From Fibrobacter sp. (GTDB lineage Bacteria > Fibrobacterota > Fibrobacteria > Fibrobacterales > Fibrobacteraceae): 41,732 nt of DNA. How positions within the stretch are numbered: the first letter of the stretch is position 1; the number at the start of each line of letters is the position of its first letter. Where the stretch lies: positions 1 through 41,732 of the forward strand of contig JAILDK010000007.1 of assembly GCA_024689485.1 (NCBI GenBank). The letters are read 5' to 3'. Positions 16,292-23,899 of this stretch are shown here, piece after piece. Made by a program: the position numbers and the translations under genes. The notes beneath the pieces were generated by a model that was given only the letters and a program-made list of their open reading frames with translations, searched no databases and was not told where the DNA came from.

Positions 16292-18126
16292 AACATCTCC
16301 GCTTCGGGATCGTACTTTTCCACTTTTTCGCGAATCGAGAGACCGCGCTTTTGCCCAAAGAGATCCTGAATGTCTTCGACCGGAGCCTTTAAGAATTCTT
16401 CACGGCTGCGGTATTTGGAAAGGATCTTGATGCGGGTTTCGTCGCCGATGCCCGGAAGGTCAAGCCAGGCGACGCGCAGATCTTCTTTGCGCTTGCTCCG
16501 CTGATACGTAATCGCAAAGCGGTGGGCTTCATCACGGGCATTCTGCAAAAGTTTCAACGCGGCACTTGTACGGTGCAGCACAATGGACTTTCTGTCATCG
16601 GGAAAGACGATTTCTTCCAAACGCTTCGCAAGACCGATGAGCGGTAAGTCTTTATCGTGACCGAGCTCCCGCAGAATCTGCATCGTCGCATCGACCTGTC
16701 CCTTACCGCCGTCACAGACCCAGAGGTCCGGCATCGGAATGCCTTCGGCTTCTAAGCGTCGCAGGCGACGCGTCATGACTTCGCGCATGCTCGCGAAGTC
16801 ATCGATGCCGGAAACGGTTTTAATGATGAACTTGCGATAGTTCTTTTTGTCGGGGCGGCCATTCTTAAAAGCGACAAGGCTCGCCACGGTATGCGTTCCC
16901 GCCAAGTGCGAAATATCCACGCATTCAATGCGGAACGGCGTTTTGGCAAGTCCCAGTTCCCGCTGCAAATCGTAAACGCTCTGATCGACTTCGTCAAAGT
17001 GCTTGACTTCGGATTGCGCTTCTACCAAAAGCATTTCCGCATTCGCCAGAGCGAGCTTCATGAATTGTACGCGTTCGCCGCGTTGCGGTACGCTCAGGCT
17101 CACCTTGTGCGTGGTCAGTTCGGCGAGTTCTTCTTCGATCTGTAAACGGTCTTCTTCGGGAATCGGATTGCTGATCGCGATTTCGTTTGGAATCAGTTCT
17201 TCGCCTTCATACCACTTGGGAAGCATTTCGCAAAGAATTTCGGATTCGTCCTGGTTCTGGTCGCATTCGAGCTGGTAATGTCTGCGGCCCGAAATGACGC
17301 CTTTGCGGTATTCGAAGATGACGGCGGTGGCGAGGTTTCCGTTGCGACGCACGGCGATCACGTCGAGCTTCAGAGTCGTATCCGTCGTGTCTGCCTTTTG
17401 GTTCGTGTTCGTCGCTTGCAAAGCTTCGATCGCGTCGCGCTTTTTGGCGGCGGTTTCAAAGTCCAGATTGGCGCTCGCTTCTTGCATTTCGCGCGTCCAC
17501 TGGGTCAGCAGATCGTCGCGTTTGCCTTCGAGGATCTGCACCATTTCGTTCACGCTCTTTGCGTATTCTTCTTGCGTGCAAAGGTTTGCGCACGGCGCCA
17601 TGCAACGCCCAATGTGATAGTTGAGGCACGGACGCTGAGGCTTGGGCAGGGGAAACACAAGCTTGCATTCACGCATTTTGAAAAGCCTTGCGGAAATATC
17701 CACCAGGGTGCGGAATGCTTTGGAACTGGGGAATGGCCCGTAGCAGCGATAGCGATTGCTTACATGTCGCGAAAGGAAAAGCCTGGGAAACGGATCCTTA
17801 AAATCGATGGCGATGTAGGGATAATGCTTGTCGTCTTTTAAGCGAACATTGTAGTGGGGCTTGTGCTTTCGAATCAGGTTCGCTTCCAAAATGAAAGCTT
17901 CCTGTTCGGTATCGGTCACAATCCATTCGATGTCGCGAATGTACGGGAGCATGAGCATCGCCGCACGATGCCCGGGCTTTGGTCTTCCGTCAAAATAACT
18001 GCGGACGCGGTGGGCAAGAACTTTTGCCTTTCCCACATAAATAATCTTCCCGGCGGCGTTCTTCATCAAGTAAACGCCGGGACGCGATGGGAGCTCTTCA
18101 AGCCTCTTTTGAATCGATTCGAGCAA
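16288..18126 (-). CDS. uvrC: Excinuclease ABC subunit C
   Basis: UvrC makes the two incisions of nucleotide excision repair after UvrAB damage recognition. The 612 residues comprise an N-terminal GIY-YIG nuclease domain (about 12-90, PGVYLMKNAAGKIIYVGKAK), a Cys-rich linker (about 150-185), a UVR motif binding UvrB (about 200-235), the RNase H-like C-terminal nuclease (about 390-540, VDISHLAGTHTVAS and VCDGGKGQVDA aspartates) and a tandem HhH domain (LPGIGDETRIKIL...). The start is a TTG with GGGAG about 7 nt upstream; no ATG is available before the GIY motif. The stop overlaps the dinB start. Confidence 0.95.
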   Translation of the reverse strand: MLESIQKRLEELPSRPGVYLMKNAAGKIIYVGKAKVLAHRVRSYFDGRPKPGHRAAMLMLPYIRDIEWIVTDTEQEAFILEANLIRKHKPHYNVRLKDDKHYPYIAIDFKDPFPRLFLSRHVSNRYRCYGPFPSSKAFRTLVDISARLFKMRECKLVFPLPKPQRPCLNYHIGRCMAPCANLCTQEEYAKSVNEMVQILEGKRDDLLTQWTREMQEASANLDFETAAKKRDAIEALQATNTNQKADTTDTTLKLDVIAVRRNGNLATAVIFEYRKGVISGRRHYQLECDQNQDESEILCEMLPKWYEGEELIPNEIAISNPIPEEDRLQIEEELAELTTHKVSLSVPQRGERVQFMKLALANAEMLLVEAQSEVKHFDEVDQSVYDLQRELGLAKTPFRIECVDISHLAGTHTVASLVAFKNGRPDKKNYRKFIIKTVSGIDDFASMREVMTRRLRRLEAEGIPMPDLWVCDGGKGQVDATMQILRELGHDKDLPLIGLAKRLEEIVFPDDRKSIVLHRTSAALKLLQNARDEAHRFAITYQRSKRKEDLRVAWLDLPGIGDETRIKILSKYRSREEFLKAPVEDIQDLFGQKRGLSIREKVEKYDPEAEMF

Positions 18127-18143
18127 GGCTAGCTCCCGAAAGC

Positions 18144-19130
18144 TTAATTCGAACCTTCTTCGGATTCGTGTACAACGTGATTGACAGGATCGTCCTTGGA
18201 CGGCGTGCGTTCCAGTTCAAACAAGGTCTGCTTGAAGTAGAGAACGTTGGCGTTCAAAGAAGTATTTGCACCGGCGTTGATACCGACGGTTGGGTGGAAG
18301 GCGCCGAGAGAAAGTACCACTTCAAAACCGAGACGGAATCCGCCACGGCCATCGACGCTCACGTCGGGGTTCACCGTTCTACCGGTCTTGTAATTGCCAT
18401 CGTATTCTTCCATGTTGCCGCTCGCATCCATCGAAACGGTCTGGTAACCGAGCGAAAGCATCACTTCCACAAGCTTGATCGGCTTGTAACCGATAATCAA
18501 AGCCGTGTGGGTCGTTCCAAAATCCAAATCCAGCTGACCTTCCCAATCTTCCGGCGTATAACCGATGTAGGCGGAATTGTAACCGAAGAAAAGGCTCACG
18601 TCCAAACCCTTGAGAGGCGCAGGAAGTTTGTCTACAAAGAAGTGTCCAAAGCTGTGCTGCAAACCGAAGCCGAAAAGGTGATAACCCTTGAGCTGGCTAA
18701 TGCTTGGAAAGTACATTGCGCGCAGAGCGAGACGCGTGTAGAACAGGCTCAAACCGGCCTGCAAATACGGCAACGTGAAAATCGAAAGGTTGTGCAACTG
18801 CTTGCTACCGCCGAGTTCCATTTCGAACTTATCGCCGAAAATCGTCGGGATTTCAACACCGTTGAATTTGTAAGAACGATCCTCGTCACTCACAAACGCA
18901 ATGTTGAATGGCATACCGGCTTCAAAAACAAGGCTCTTGTCAATTGAAGCGCCGGTCACCCAGCTTCCGTTTAAAACGGCACCCATATAAGTCGCCACGG
19001 GCTTCACATAACTCGAACGGCCAGCGGATTTTTGGAATGCGCTCATGGATGCGTAATCACTGCCCCATTCCGGCGCTGCAAAAAGGGTCGAAACGGCAAA
19101 CAAACTCAAAAGGGAGATAAACTTTTTCAT
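18144..19130 (-). CDS. Predicted outer-membrane beta-barrel protein
   Basis: This encodes 328 residues with a signal peptide (MKKFISLLSLFAVSTLFA). It is rich in amphipathic strands with aromatic girdles: LSIFTLPYLQAGLSLFYTRLALRAMYFP, YHLFGFGLQHSFG, LDVSLFFGYNSAYIGY, HTALIIGYKPIKLVEVMLSLGYQ, GGFRLGFEVVLSLGAF. It resembles DUF6588-type envelope proteins, though I recall this only by appearance. The C terminus is hydrophilic and not the classical terminal Phe, so a typical BamA signal is not visible. A TAATTT-like hexamer TAAATT (complement of 19138-19143) ends 7 nt before the ATG. Only 38 bp separate it from the divergent gene at 19169. Confidence 0.75.
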   Translation of the reverse strand: MKKFISLLSLFAVSTLFAAPEWGSDYASMSAFQKSAGRSSYVKPVATYMGAVLNGSWVTGASIDKSLVFEAGMPFNIAFVSDEDRSYKFNGVEIPTIFGDKFEMELGGSKQLHNLSIFTLPYLQAGLSLFYTRLALRAMYFPSISQLKGYHLFGFGLQHSFGHFFVDKLPAPLKGLDVSLFFGYNSAYIGYTPEDWEGQLDLDFGTTHTALIIGYKPIKLVEVMLSLGYQTVSMDASGNMEEYDGNYKTGRTVNPDVSVDGRGGFRLGFEVVLSLGAFHPTVGINAGANTSLNANVLYFKQTLFELERTPSKDDPVNHVVHESEEGSN

Positions 19131-19168
19131 AAAGCCAAATTTAGAAATTTTAAAGGTAAATTTAACGT

Positions 19169-19963
19169 ATGCAAGTAGATGATATTTTAGAAAGGGCCAA
19201 ATCCTGGGCTAATGAAGCAGGAGCTTCGGCGCTCGCCATGCAAAAACATCTTGGCAGCATCAAATTCAAAAATCCGAAGGATGTCGTGACCGCCGCCGAC
19301 TTTGAAAGTGAACGGATTATCGTTGGCCACATTCAAGATGAATTCCCGGACCATTCCATTCGAACAGAAGAAGCGGGCCATGTGAAAGAAGGTTCCCGCT
19401 ATGAATGGATTATCGACCCTGTGGATGGAACGGTGAATTTTAGCCGTGGAATTCCCCTGTGGGGAATTTCGATTGCCCTCGTTGAAAATACAGAAGAAGG
19501 CGCCAAGCCGATTGTCGCCGTGGTGAACCTTCCGGGCCTCGGAAAAATGTTTACTGCATACAAAGGAAGCGGTACATTTGCAAACGGGGAACACGTTCAT
19601 GTGAGCATGGTCGATGACCTCTCCAAGGCAATCGTTTCGAACGGAGACTTTAACGTCGGCGACTGGGCAAAGATCAATGCGCAGAATTTGAAAAATTTCA
19701 AAAGCGAAGCGGAAAATTGCACGCGCGTCAAATGCTACGGCAGCGCGGTCATCGAAGGAACCTTTACGGCGCAGGGATCGCTTGACGGCTTTGTGATGAC
19801 GATGAGCTATCCGTGGGATATCGCCGCCATCGCACTCCTTGTGGAAGAAGCCGGCGGCAAGGCGACGCGCCTCGACGGTAAACCGCTTCGCTTTGAAGAC
19901 GGCGAACAGGCTCTCTTCAGCAACGGAATTTTGCACGATCAATTTTTACAAATCTTAAAGTGA
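19169..19963 (+). CDS. Inositol monophosphatase family protein
   Basis: This is a Mg-dependent phosphatase of the IMPase/SuhB/CysQ superfamily. The 264 residues contain the metal-binding motifs TEEAG (about 66-70), IIDPVDGTVNFSRG (81-94; D83, D86) and SYPWDIAAIALLVEEAGG near 213-230. DPVDGTVNF and PWDIAA are closest to inositol-1-monophosphatases; a 3'-phosphoadenosine phosphatase (CysQ) role would matter for the sulfur island but the motif pattern favours IMPase. The start has no Shine-Dalgarno; TAAATT (19157-19162) lies 6 nt before the ATG. The NSS transporter gene follows after 7 nt, presumably in one operon. Confidence 0.88.
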   Translation: MQVDDILERAKSWANEAGASALAMQKHLGSIKFKNPKDVVTAADFESERIIVGHIQDEFPDHSIRTEEAGHVKEGSRYEWIIDPVDGTVNFSRGIPLWGISIALVENTEEGAKPIVAVVNLPGLGKMFTAYKGSGTFANGEHVHVSMVDDLSKAIVSNGDFNVGDWAKINAQNLKNFKSEAENCTRVKCYGSAVIEGTFTAQGSLDGFVMTMSYPWDIAAIALLVEEAGGKATRLDGKPLRFEDGEQALFSNGILHDQFLQILK

Positions 19964-19970
19964 GGACGTA

Positions 19971-21323
19971 ATGGCAAGAGAAGGTTTTAAATCCCGTGCA
20001 GGATTTTTGCTCGTTTCCGCGGGCTGCGCAATCGGTATCGGCAATGTGTGGAAGTTCCCCTTCCTCGCGGGCCAAAACGGTGGCGGTCTCTTTGTCCTGT
20101 TCTACATTCTCTTTTTGATTTTGATGGGCGCTCCGGTGCTCACGATGGAACTTGCTGTCGGTCGTGCTTCGAAGCGTTCGGCGGTTTCGGGCTACCGCAC
20201 TTTGGAACCGAAGGGATCCAAGTGGCATTTGCACGGTTACGTTTGCTTCTTCGGCTGCTTGCTGTTGATGATGTATTATACAACGGTCGCCGGTTGGATG
20301 TTGAACTACTTCTGGAAATTTGCGAGCGGCGCTTTTTCGAACATTCCGACTTCGGAGGTTTCGAATGTGTTCACTTCCATGCTCGCAGATCCGCTGCAGG
20401 TTGTGGGCTGCATGGTGATTACGGTCGTCCTCGGCTTTTTGGTGAATAGCTTTGGCGTGCAAAAGGGCCTTGAAGCGGTCACCAAGTGGATGATGCTCGG
20501 CCTTTTGGTTTTGATCGTTGCGCTCGGCGTGCACAGCGTGCTGCTCCCGGGGGCTGGCGAAGGTCTTTCCTTCTATCTTGTGCCGAGCCTTGAAAATGTG
20601 CAGAGTCAGGGAATTGCAAAAGTGATTACCGCGGCGATGAACCAGGCGTTCTTTACGCTTTCTTTGGGTGTTGCCGCAATGGAAATCTTCGGCTCCTATA
20701 CTTCGGATAAATACACGCTCGGCGGTGAAGCGATTCGCATTTGCATTTTGGATACGATGGTCGCTTTGGCTTCGGGTTTGATCATTTTCCCGGCGTGCTT
20801 TGCGTTTGGCGTGCAGCCGGATGCGGGTCCGAGCCTCATCTTCCTCACGCTTCCGCGCGTGTTTATGAACATGACCGGTGGACGTTTCTGGGGTGCCGCA
20901 TTCTTCCTCTTCATGATTTTTGCGAGTATGTCGACTGTGCTTGCGGTGTTCGAAAACCTGATGTCCGGATTCCTCGACGACTTCAAGTGGACACGTCGCA
21001 AGGCGACTGTGGTCTGCTTTATCATTGTGCTGATCACTTCGCTTCCGTGCGCTCTCGGTTATAACGTTTGGAGCGATGTGCATCTGATCGGCGGTCGTGA
21101 CGTACTCGATTCGGAAGACTTTATCGTTTCGAACTTCTTGCTTCCGCTCGGCTCTTTGGTGTACCTGCTTTTCTGCGTAACCAAGTGGGGCTGGGGCTTT
21201 GATAATTATATCGCGGAAGCGAATAAGGGCAAGGGCTTTAAGATTCCGTACTGGCTCAAGAATTACTTCCGCTTTGTCCTCCCGATTTTGATTTTGATCA
21301 TCTTTATCGGCGGTTTGGTCTAA
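19971..21323 (+). CDS. Sodium-dependent transporter, NSS (SNF) family
   Basis: This encodes a 450-residue inner-membrane symporter with about 11-12 hydrophobic helices. The N-terminal signature SAGCAIGIGNVWKFPFLAGQNGGGLFVLFY (about 16-45) is the unwound TM1 that coordinates sodium and substrate in LeuT-like proteins; GAPVLTMELAVGR follows. Bacterial members carry neutral or aromatic amino acids; the substrate cannot be read here. GAGG precedes the ATG. A terminator lies 15 nt after the stop. Confidence 0.93.
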   Translation: MAREGFKSRAGFLLVSAGCAIGIGNVWKFPFLAGQNGGGLFVLFYILFLILMGAPVLTMELAVGRASKRSAVSGYRTLEPKGSKWHLHGYVCFFGCLLLMMYYTTVAGWMLNYFWKFASGAFSNIPTSEVSNVFTSMLADPLQVVGCMVITVVLGFLVNSFGVQKGLEAVTKWMMLGLLVLIVALGVHSVLLPGAGEGLSFYLVPSLENVQSQGIAKVITAAMNQAFFTLSLGVAAMEIFGSYTSDKYTLGGEAIRICILDTMVALASGLIIFPACFAFGVQPDAGPSLIFLTLPRVFMNMTGGRFWGAAFFLFMIFASMSTVLAVFENLMSGFLDDFKWTRRKATVVCFIIVLITSLPCALGYNVWSDVHLIGGRDVLDSEDFIVSNFLLPLGSLVYLLFCVTKWGWGFDNYIAEANKGKGFKIPYWLKNYFRFVLPILILIIFIGGLV

Positions 21324-21337
21324 ATAGACTGCAATTT

Positions 21338-21393
21338 ATCCCGATTTTTGCCGTTTTTGTCTAAAGGCGGTGTAAAGTCGGGATCTTTTTTTT
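21338..21393 (+). terminator. Terminator after the NSS transporter gene
   Basis: ATCCCGA (21338-21344) pairs with TCGGGAT (21378-21384), with an inner CCG/CGG pairing, and is followed by C and a T run. It lies directly upstream of the response regulator promoter. Confidence 0.8.
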
Positions 21394-21415
21394 ATTCGGA
21401 TTATATATTCAGATT

Positions 21416-22180
21416 ATGCAATTCAAAACATTGATCGTAGATGATGAGCCTTTGGCACGCATGAGAATGCGAAAACTGCTGGAATCCTATGCAGACCTCG
21501 TAACGATTATCGGGGAAGCAAGTACCGGCGAAGAGGCGATTGCGCAAATCCGTGCGGGGCACCCGGATTTGGTCTTTTTAGACATCCAGATGCCGGATAT
21601 GAACGGCTTTGATGTGCTGAAAGAAGTGGACGAGGAAGATCCTTTGATCGTCTTTACCACCGCCTACGATGAATATGCGATTAAAGCTTTTGCCGAAGAC
21701 ACGGTGGACTACCTTCTGAAACCGATCGAAGAAGACCGTTTGAAGGTTTGCATGGACAAGATTCGCCGTTTGGGAAAGGTCCTTTCGGGTGAAATGGAAT
21801 CGGAACCGGCCATGCAGCGCCTTCTCGACCGCGCTCCGGACTTAAAACAGCCGTATTTGCGCCGTATTCAGGCAAAAATCGGCGACCGCACCGTGGTTAT
21901 TCCGATTGAAAACGTTTTCCGCTTCCAGAGTGAAGAAAAGTACACGACGGTTTACGCTTCGAATGGAAAATTCATTATTGGAACGCCGCTCGTCGATTTG
22001 GAAAAACGCTTGGATCCGGGTCAGTTTGTCCGCGTTCACCGCGCCCATCTGATTGCAATCGATGCCATTGCGGAATATCAGCGTTTGCCGAATGGACATT
22101 TCACGATCAAGTTGCACGATAAGGATAATTCCGTTATCCCGGTCAGCCGTAATTTTGTGAGCAATCTCCATTCTCTCTAA
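21416..22180 (+). CDS. LytTR-family response regulator
   Basis: This encodes 254 residues with a CheY-like receiver (acidic pocket D9, D10, E11; phosphoacceptor D56 in FLDIQMPDMNG; switch TTAY at 81-84; K102 in LLKPIEEDR) and a C-terminal LytTR DNA-binding domain (about 150-254: VVIPIENVFRFQSEEKYTTVYA...FVRVHRAHLIAID). No sensor kinase is adjacent, so it is an orphan in this window. TATATT at 21404-21409 ends 6 nt before the ATG and no Shine-Dalgarno is seen, so its mRNA is probably leaderless. A terminator follows the gene. Confidence 0.93.
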   Translation: MQFKTLIVDDEPLARMRMRKLLESYADLVTIIGEASTGEEAIAQIRAGHPDLVFLDIQMPDMNGFDVLKEVDEEDPLIVFTTAYDEYAIKAFAEDTVDYLLKPIEEDRLKVCMDKIRRLGKVLSGEMESEPAMQRLLDRAPDLKQPYLRRIQAKIGDRTVVIPIENVFRFQSEEKYTTVYASNGKFIIGTPLVDLEKRLDPGQFVRVHRAHLIAIDAIAEYQRLPNGHFTIKLHDKDNSVIPVSRNFVSNLHSL

Positions 22181-22220
22181 GCTTTAGATCCAGAGCTTGT
22201 TTTCCTCCTAGATAAAAGAA

Positions 22221-22250
22221 AAAGCTCCGCAGCGATGCGGGGCTTTTTCT
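22221..22250 (+). terminator. Terminator after the LytTR regulator
   Basis: AAAGCTCCGC (22221-22230) pairs with GCGGGGCTTT (22237-22246, one G-T pair) around a six-base loop, followed by TTCT. The remaining bases up to 22341 show no gene; TTCTAAAT/ATTTAGAA at about 22331-22351 could form a weak hairpin at the 3' end of the convergent Rrf2 gene. Confidence 0.85.
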
Positions 22251-22341
22251 GACAGGAAACTGTCACATAGAGAGGGAGTTTCGCCGCCAATGTTAATAAA
22301 AATTCGAATTTGAAGCAAGGCGAAGAAGCCTTCTAAATTTC

Positions 22342-22776
22342 TTATTTAGAAGTTACGCTTTTCGGCTTCACACGTTTGCGCGTCAGGTCTTCTAACGTGA
22401 CGCTGTCGAGAAAGGAGCTGACGATTTGATTCAGTTCGGTCCAAAGGGGAAGCGTGGTGCAGACTTTGGAATGTTCGCAGGGCGCTGCATCGTCTTCGAG
22501 GCAGGCGACCGGGGCGAGCGTTCCTTCTGTGGCGCGTAAAATTTCGCCGACGACGTAATCTTTGGGAGCTCTGTTGAGACGGTAACCGCCTGTTTTTCCG
22601 CGTACGGCTTCAATCAGCCCTTTTTTGGAAAGAAGGGTCATGATGGCTTCGGCGTATTTTTGCGAAATGCCTTGGCGAGTCACAATGTCTTTGAGAGGAA
22701 TGAATTCGTCTTGTTGCTGTTGAGCAAGATCGATCATGACTCGCAAAGCGTAGCGTCCTTTGGTGGATACGATCAT
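22342..22776 (-). CDS. Rrf2-family transcriptional regulator with a three-cysteine cluster motif
   Basis: This encodes 144 residues: a winged-helix opening (STKGRYALRVMIDLA at 4-18), a recognition helix (QGISQKYAEAIMTLLSKKGLI at 35-55), the wing RGKTGGYRL and then C92-x7-C100-x5-C106. This resembles the [2Fe-2S]-ligating loop of IscR/NsrR (C-x5-C-x5-C) with a longer first gap. Rrf2 proteins sense Fe-S status, nitric oxide, redox or, for CymR, cysteine availability. Its position divergent from LysR and beside the sulfur island supports a sulfur or Fe-S role, which is inference. The ATG lacks a Shine-Dalgarno. Confidence 0.9.
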   Translation of the reverse strand: MIVSTKGRYALRVMIDLAQQQQDEFIPLKDIVTRQGISQKYAEAIMTLLSKKGLIEAVRGKTGGYRLNRAPKDYVVGEILRATEGTLAPVACLEDDAAPCEHSKVCTTLPLWTELNQIVSSFLDSVTLEDLTRKRVKPKSVTSK

Positions 22777-22782
22777 GGCATA

Positions 22783-22812
22783 AATGTAGTTTTTTTGAGA
22801 GAAGGTTGTCTA
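22783..22812 (-). promoter_or_regulatory. Promoter of the Rrf2 gene
   Basis: On the minus strand TAGACA (complement of 22807-22812) and TACATT (complement of 22783-22788) are 18 bp apart. The -10 ends 6 nt before the ATG at 22776, so the mRNA should start at the initiation codon. Confidence 0.5.
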
Positions 22813-22829
22813 CAGAATGGAACGGAGAC

Positions 22830-22857
22830 TTGAGAAATAAAAGTCTTTTTCTATAAT
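22830..22857 (+). promoter_or_regulatory. Promoter of the LysR gene
   Basis: TTGAGA (22830-22835) and TATAAT (22852-22857) are spaced 16 bp apart, a strong vegetative-type promoter. It predicts a leader of about 18 nt before the ATG at 22882. Confidence 0.65.
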
Positions 22858-22881
22858 TGCCTATACAAACAGTAGGTAAAT

Positions 22882-23808
22882 ATGACTTTACAACAACTGC
22901 GCTACGCAATCGGCATCGCTGAAACCGGGTCTTTTAACAAGGCGGCTGAAAGGCTCTATGTTTCACAGCCGTCGCTAACGGCGGCGATCCGCGATTTGGA
23001 AGATGAATTGAACATCTTGATTTTTAACCGTACCAGTCGCGGTGTCACGCTCACGAGCGAAGGCGAAGAATTCATTGCCTATTCCCGTGAACTGATGGAG
23101 CATTACGAATCCGTCCTTGAAAAGTACGGTAAAATTGGAAAGCGTAAAAAGAAGTTCGGCGTTTCGACGCAGCATTATTCGTTTGCGGTCAAGAGCTTTG
23201 TGGAAACGGTCAAACTGTTTGATACCGAAAAATACGACTTTGCCATTCGGGAAACGCGTACCAAAGAAGTCATTGAAGATGTCGCCTCCTTCAAAAGCGA
23301 TATCGGAATTCTCTACCTGAGTGATTTCAATCGGAAGGTGATTGCGAACCTGCTGGACGCCCGTGATTTGGAATTTCACAAGCTGATTGATTGTAAGGCT
23401 TATGTTTATTTGTGGAAGGGACATCCCCTGGCGGATAACAAGTCGATTACCCTGAAGCAGTTGGACGATTATCCGTGCCTTTCTTTTGAACAGGGCGATG
23501 ATGGGTCCTTTTACTTTGCCGAAGAAATTTTAAGTACAAATGAATATAAACGGACGATCAAAGCCAACGATCGTGCGACGATGCTGAATTTGATGATCGG
23601 CTTGAACGGCTACACGCTTTGCTCGGGTATTATTTGCGAAGAATTGAACGGCGATGATTTTCGCGCGGTTCCGTTCAAGGATAAGAGTGATGAAGCGCAT
23701 TCTGTGATGGAAATCGGTTATATCTGCAAACGCAATATGCTTTTGGGACTCGTCGGGGAGCGCTATGTAGAATGTTTAAAGGAATATCTGGGAAAAGTCA
23801 GTACCTGA
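22882..23808 (+). CDS. LysR-type transcriptional regulator, candidate master of the sulfur island
   Basis: This encodes 308 residues: an N-terminal winged HTH (residues 1-60; LQQLRYAIGIAETGSFNKAAERLYVSQPSLTAAIRDLEDEL, FNRTSRGVTLTSEGEEF), a linker helix and a two-lobed periplasmic-binding-like effector domain (about 90-300). LysR proteins typically activate from AT-rich interrupted dyads just upstream of -35 boxes. A 45-bp element fitting that pattern precedes four nearby transcription units, the first starting 6 bp after this gene's stop. CysB/CysR-like control of organosulfur use is therefore a good hypothesis, but the effector cannot be read from the sequence. A CxxC or other Cys sensor is not evident. 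Confidence 0.92.
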   Translation: MTLQQLRYAIGIAETGSFNKAAERLYVSQPSLTAAIRDLEDELNILIFNRTSRGVTLTSEGEEFIAYSRELMEHYESVLEKYGKIGKRKKKFGVSTQHYSFAVKSFVETVKLFDTEKYDFAIRETRTKEVIEDVASFKSDIGILYLSDFNRKVIANLLDARDLEFHKLIDCKAYVYLWKGHPLADNKSITLKQLDDYPCLSFEQGDDGSFYFAEEILSTNEYKRTIKANDRATMLNLMIGLNGYTLCSGIICEELNGDDFRAVPFKDKSDEAHSVMEIGYICKRNMLLGLVGERYVECLKEYLGKVST

Positions 23809-23813
23809 TCTTG

Positions 23814-23858
23814 TTATAAACAAAAACTATAACTAGCTAGAAGAAGACAGTATGGAAC
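23814..23858 (+). promoter_or_regulatory. Sulfur-island operator, copy A
   Basis: The element has four blocks in fixed spacing: TTATAAACAAAAACT, ATAACTAGCTAGA, AGAAGACAG, TATGGAAC (15+13+9+8 bp). It aligns without gaps to copies B, C and D. This copy deviates in the last block (TATGGAAC in place of TATTGGAC). Here the likely -35/-10 lie a little downstream: TTGCAT (23865-23870), 17 bp, TATCTT (23888-23893). It starts 6 bp after the LysR stop codon. Confidence 0.7.
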
Positions 23859-23864
23859 TATCCC

Positions 23865-23893
23865 TTGCATTCCTTCCGATCTTATTCTATCTT
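23865..23893 (+). promoter_or_regulatory. Candidate core promoter of unit A
   Basis: TTGCAT and TATCTT are separated by 17 bp. The predicted start near 23900 gives a leader of about 245 nt before the first structural gene. The match to consensus is moderate, and the assignment rests mainly on spacing and on the operator just upstream. Confidence 0.4.
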
Positions 23894-23899
23894 AAAACC

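Noticed and set aside
19917-21083. Antisense 388-codon frame opposite the NSS transporter
   Set aside because: The translation is a His/Arg/Glu-rich string typical of reading a membrane-protein gene backward; the plus-strand frame has clear NSS motifs.
22816-22823. AATGGAAC before LysR as a fifth copy of the operator
   Set aside because: Only the last block resembles the element (TATGGAAC of copy A); the ATA block 22 bp upstream is missing.
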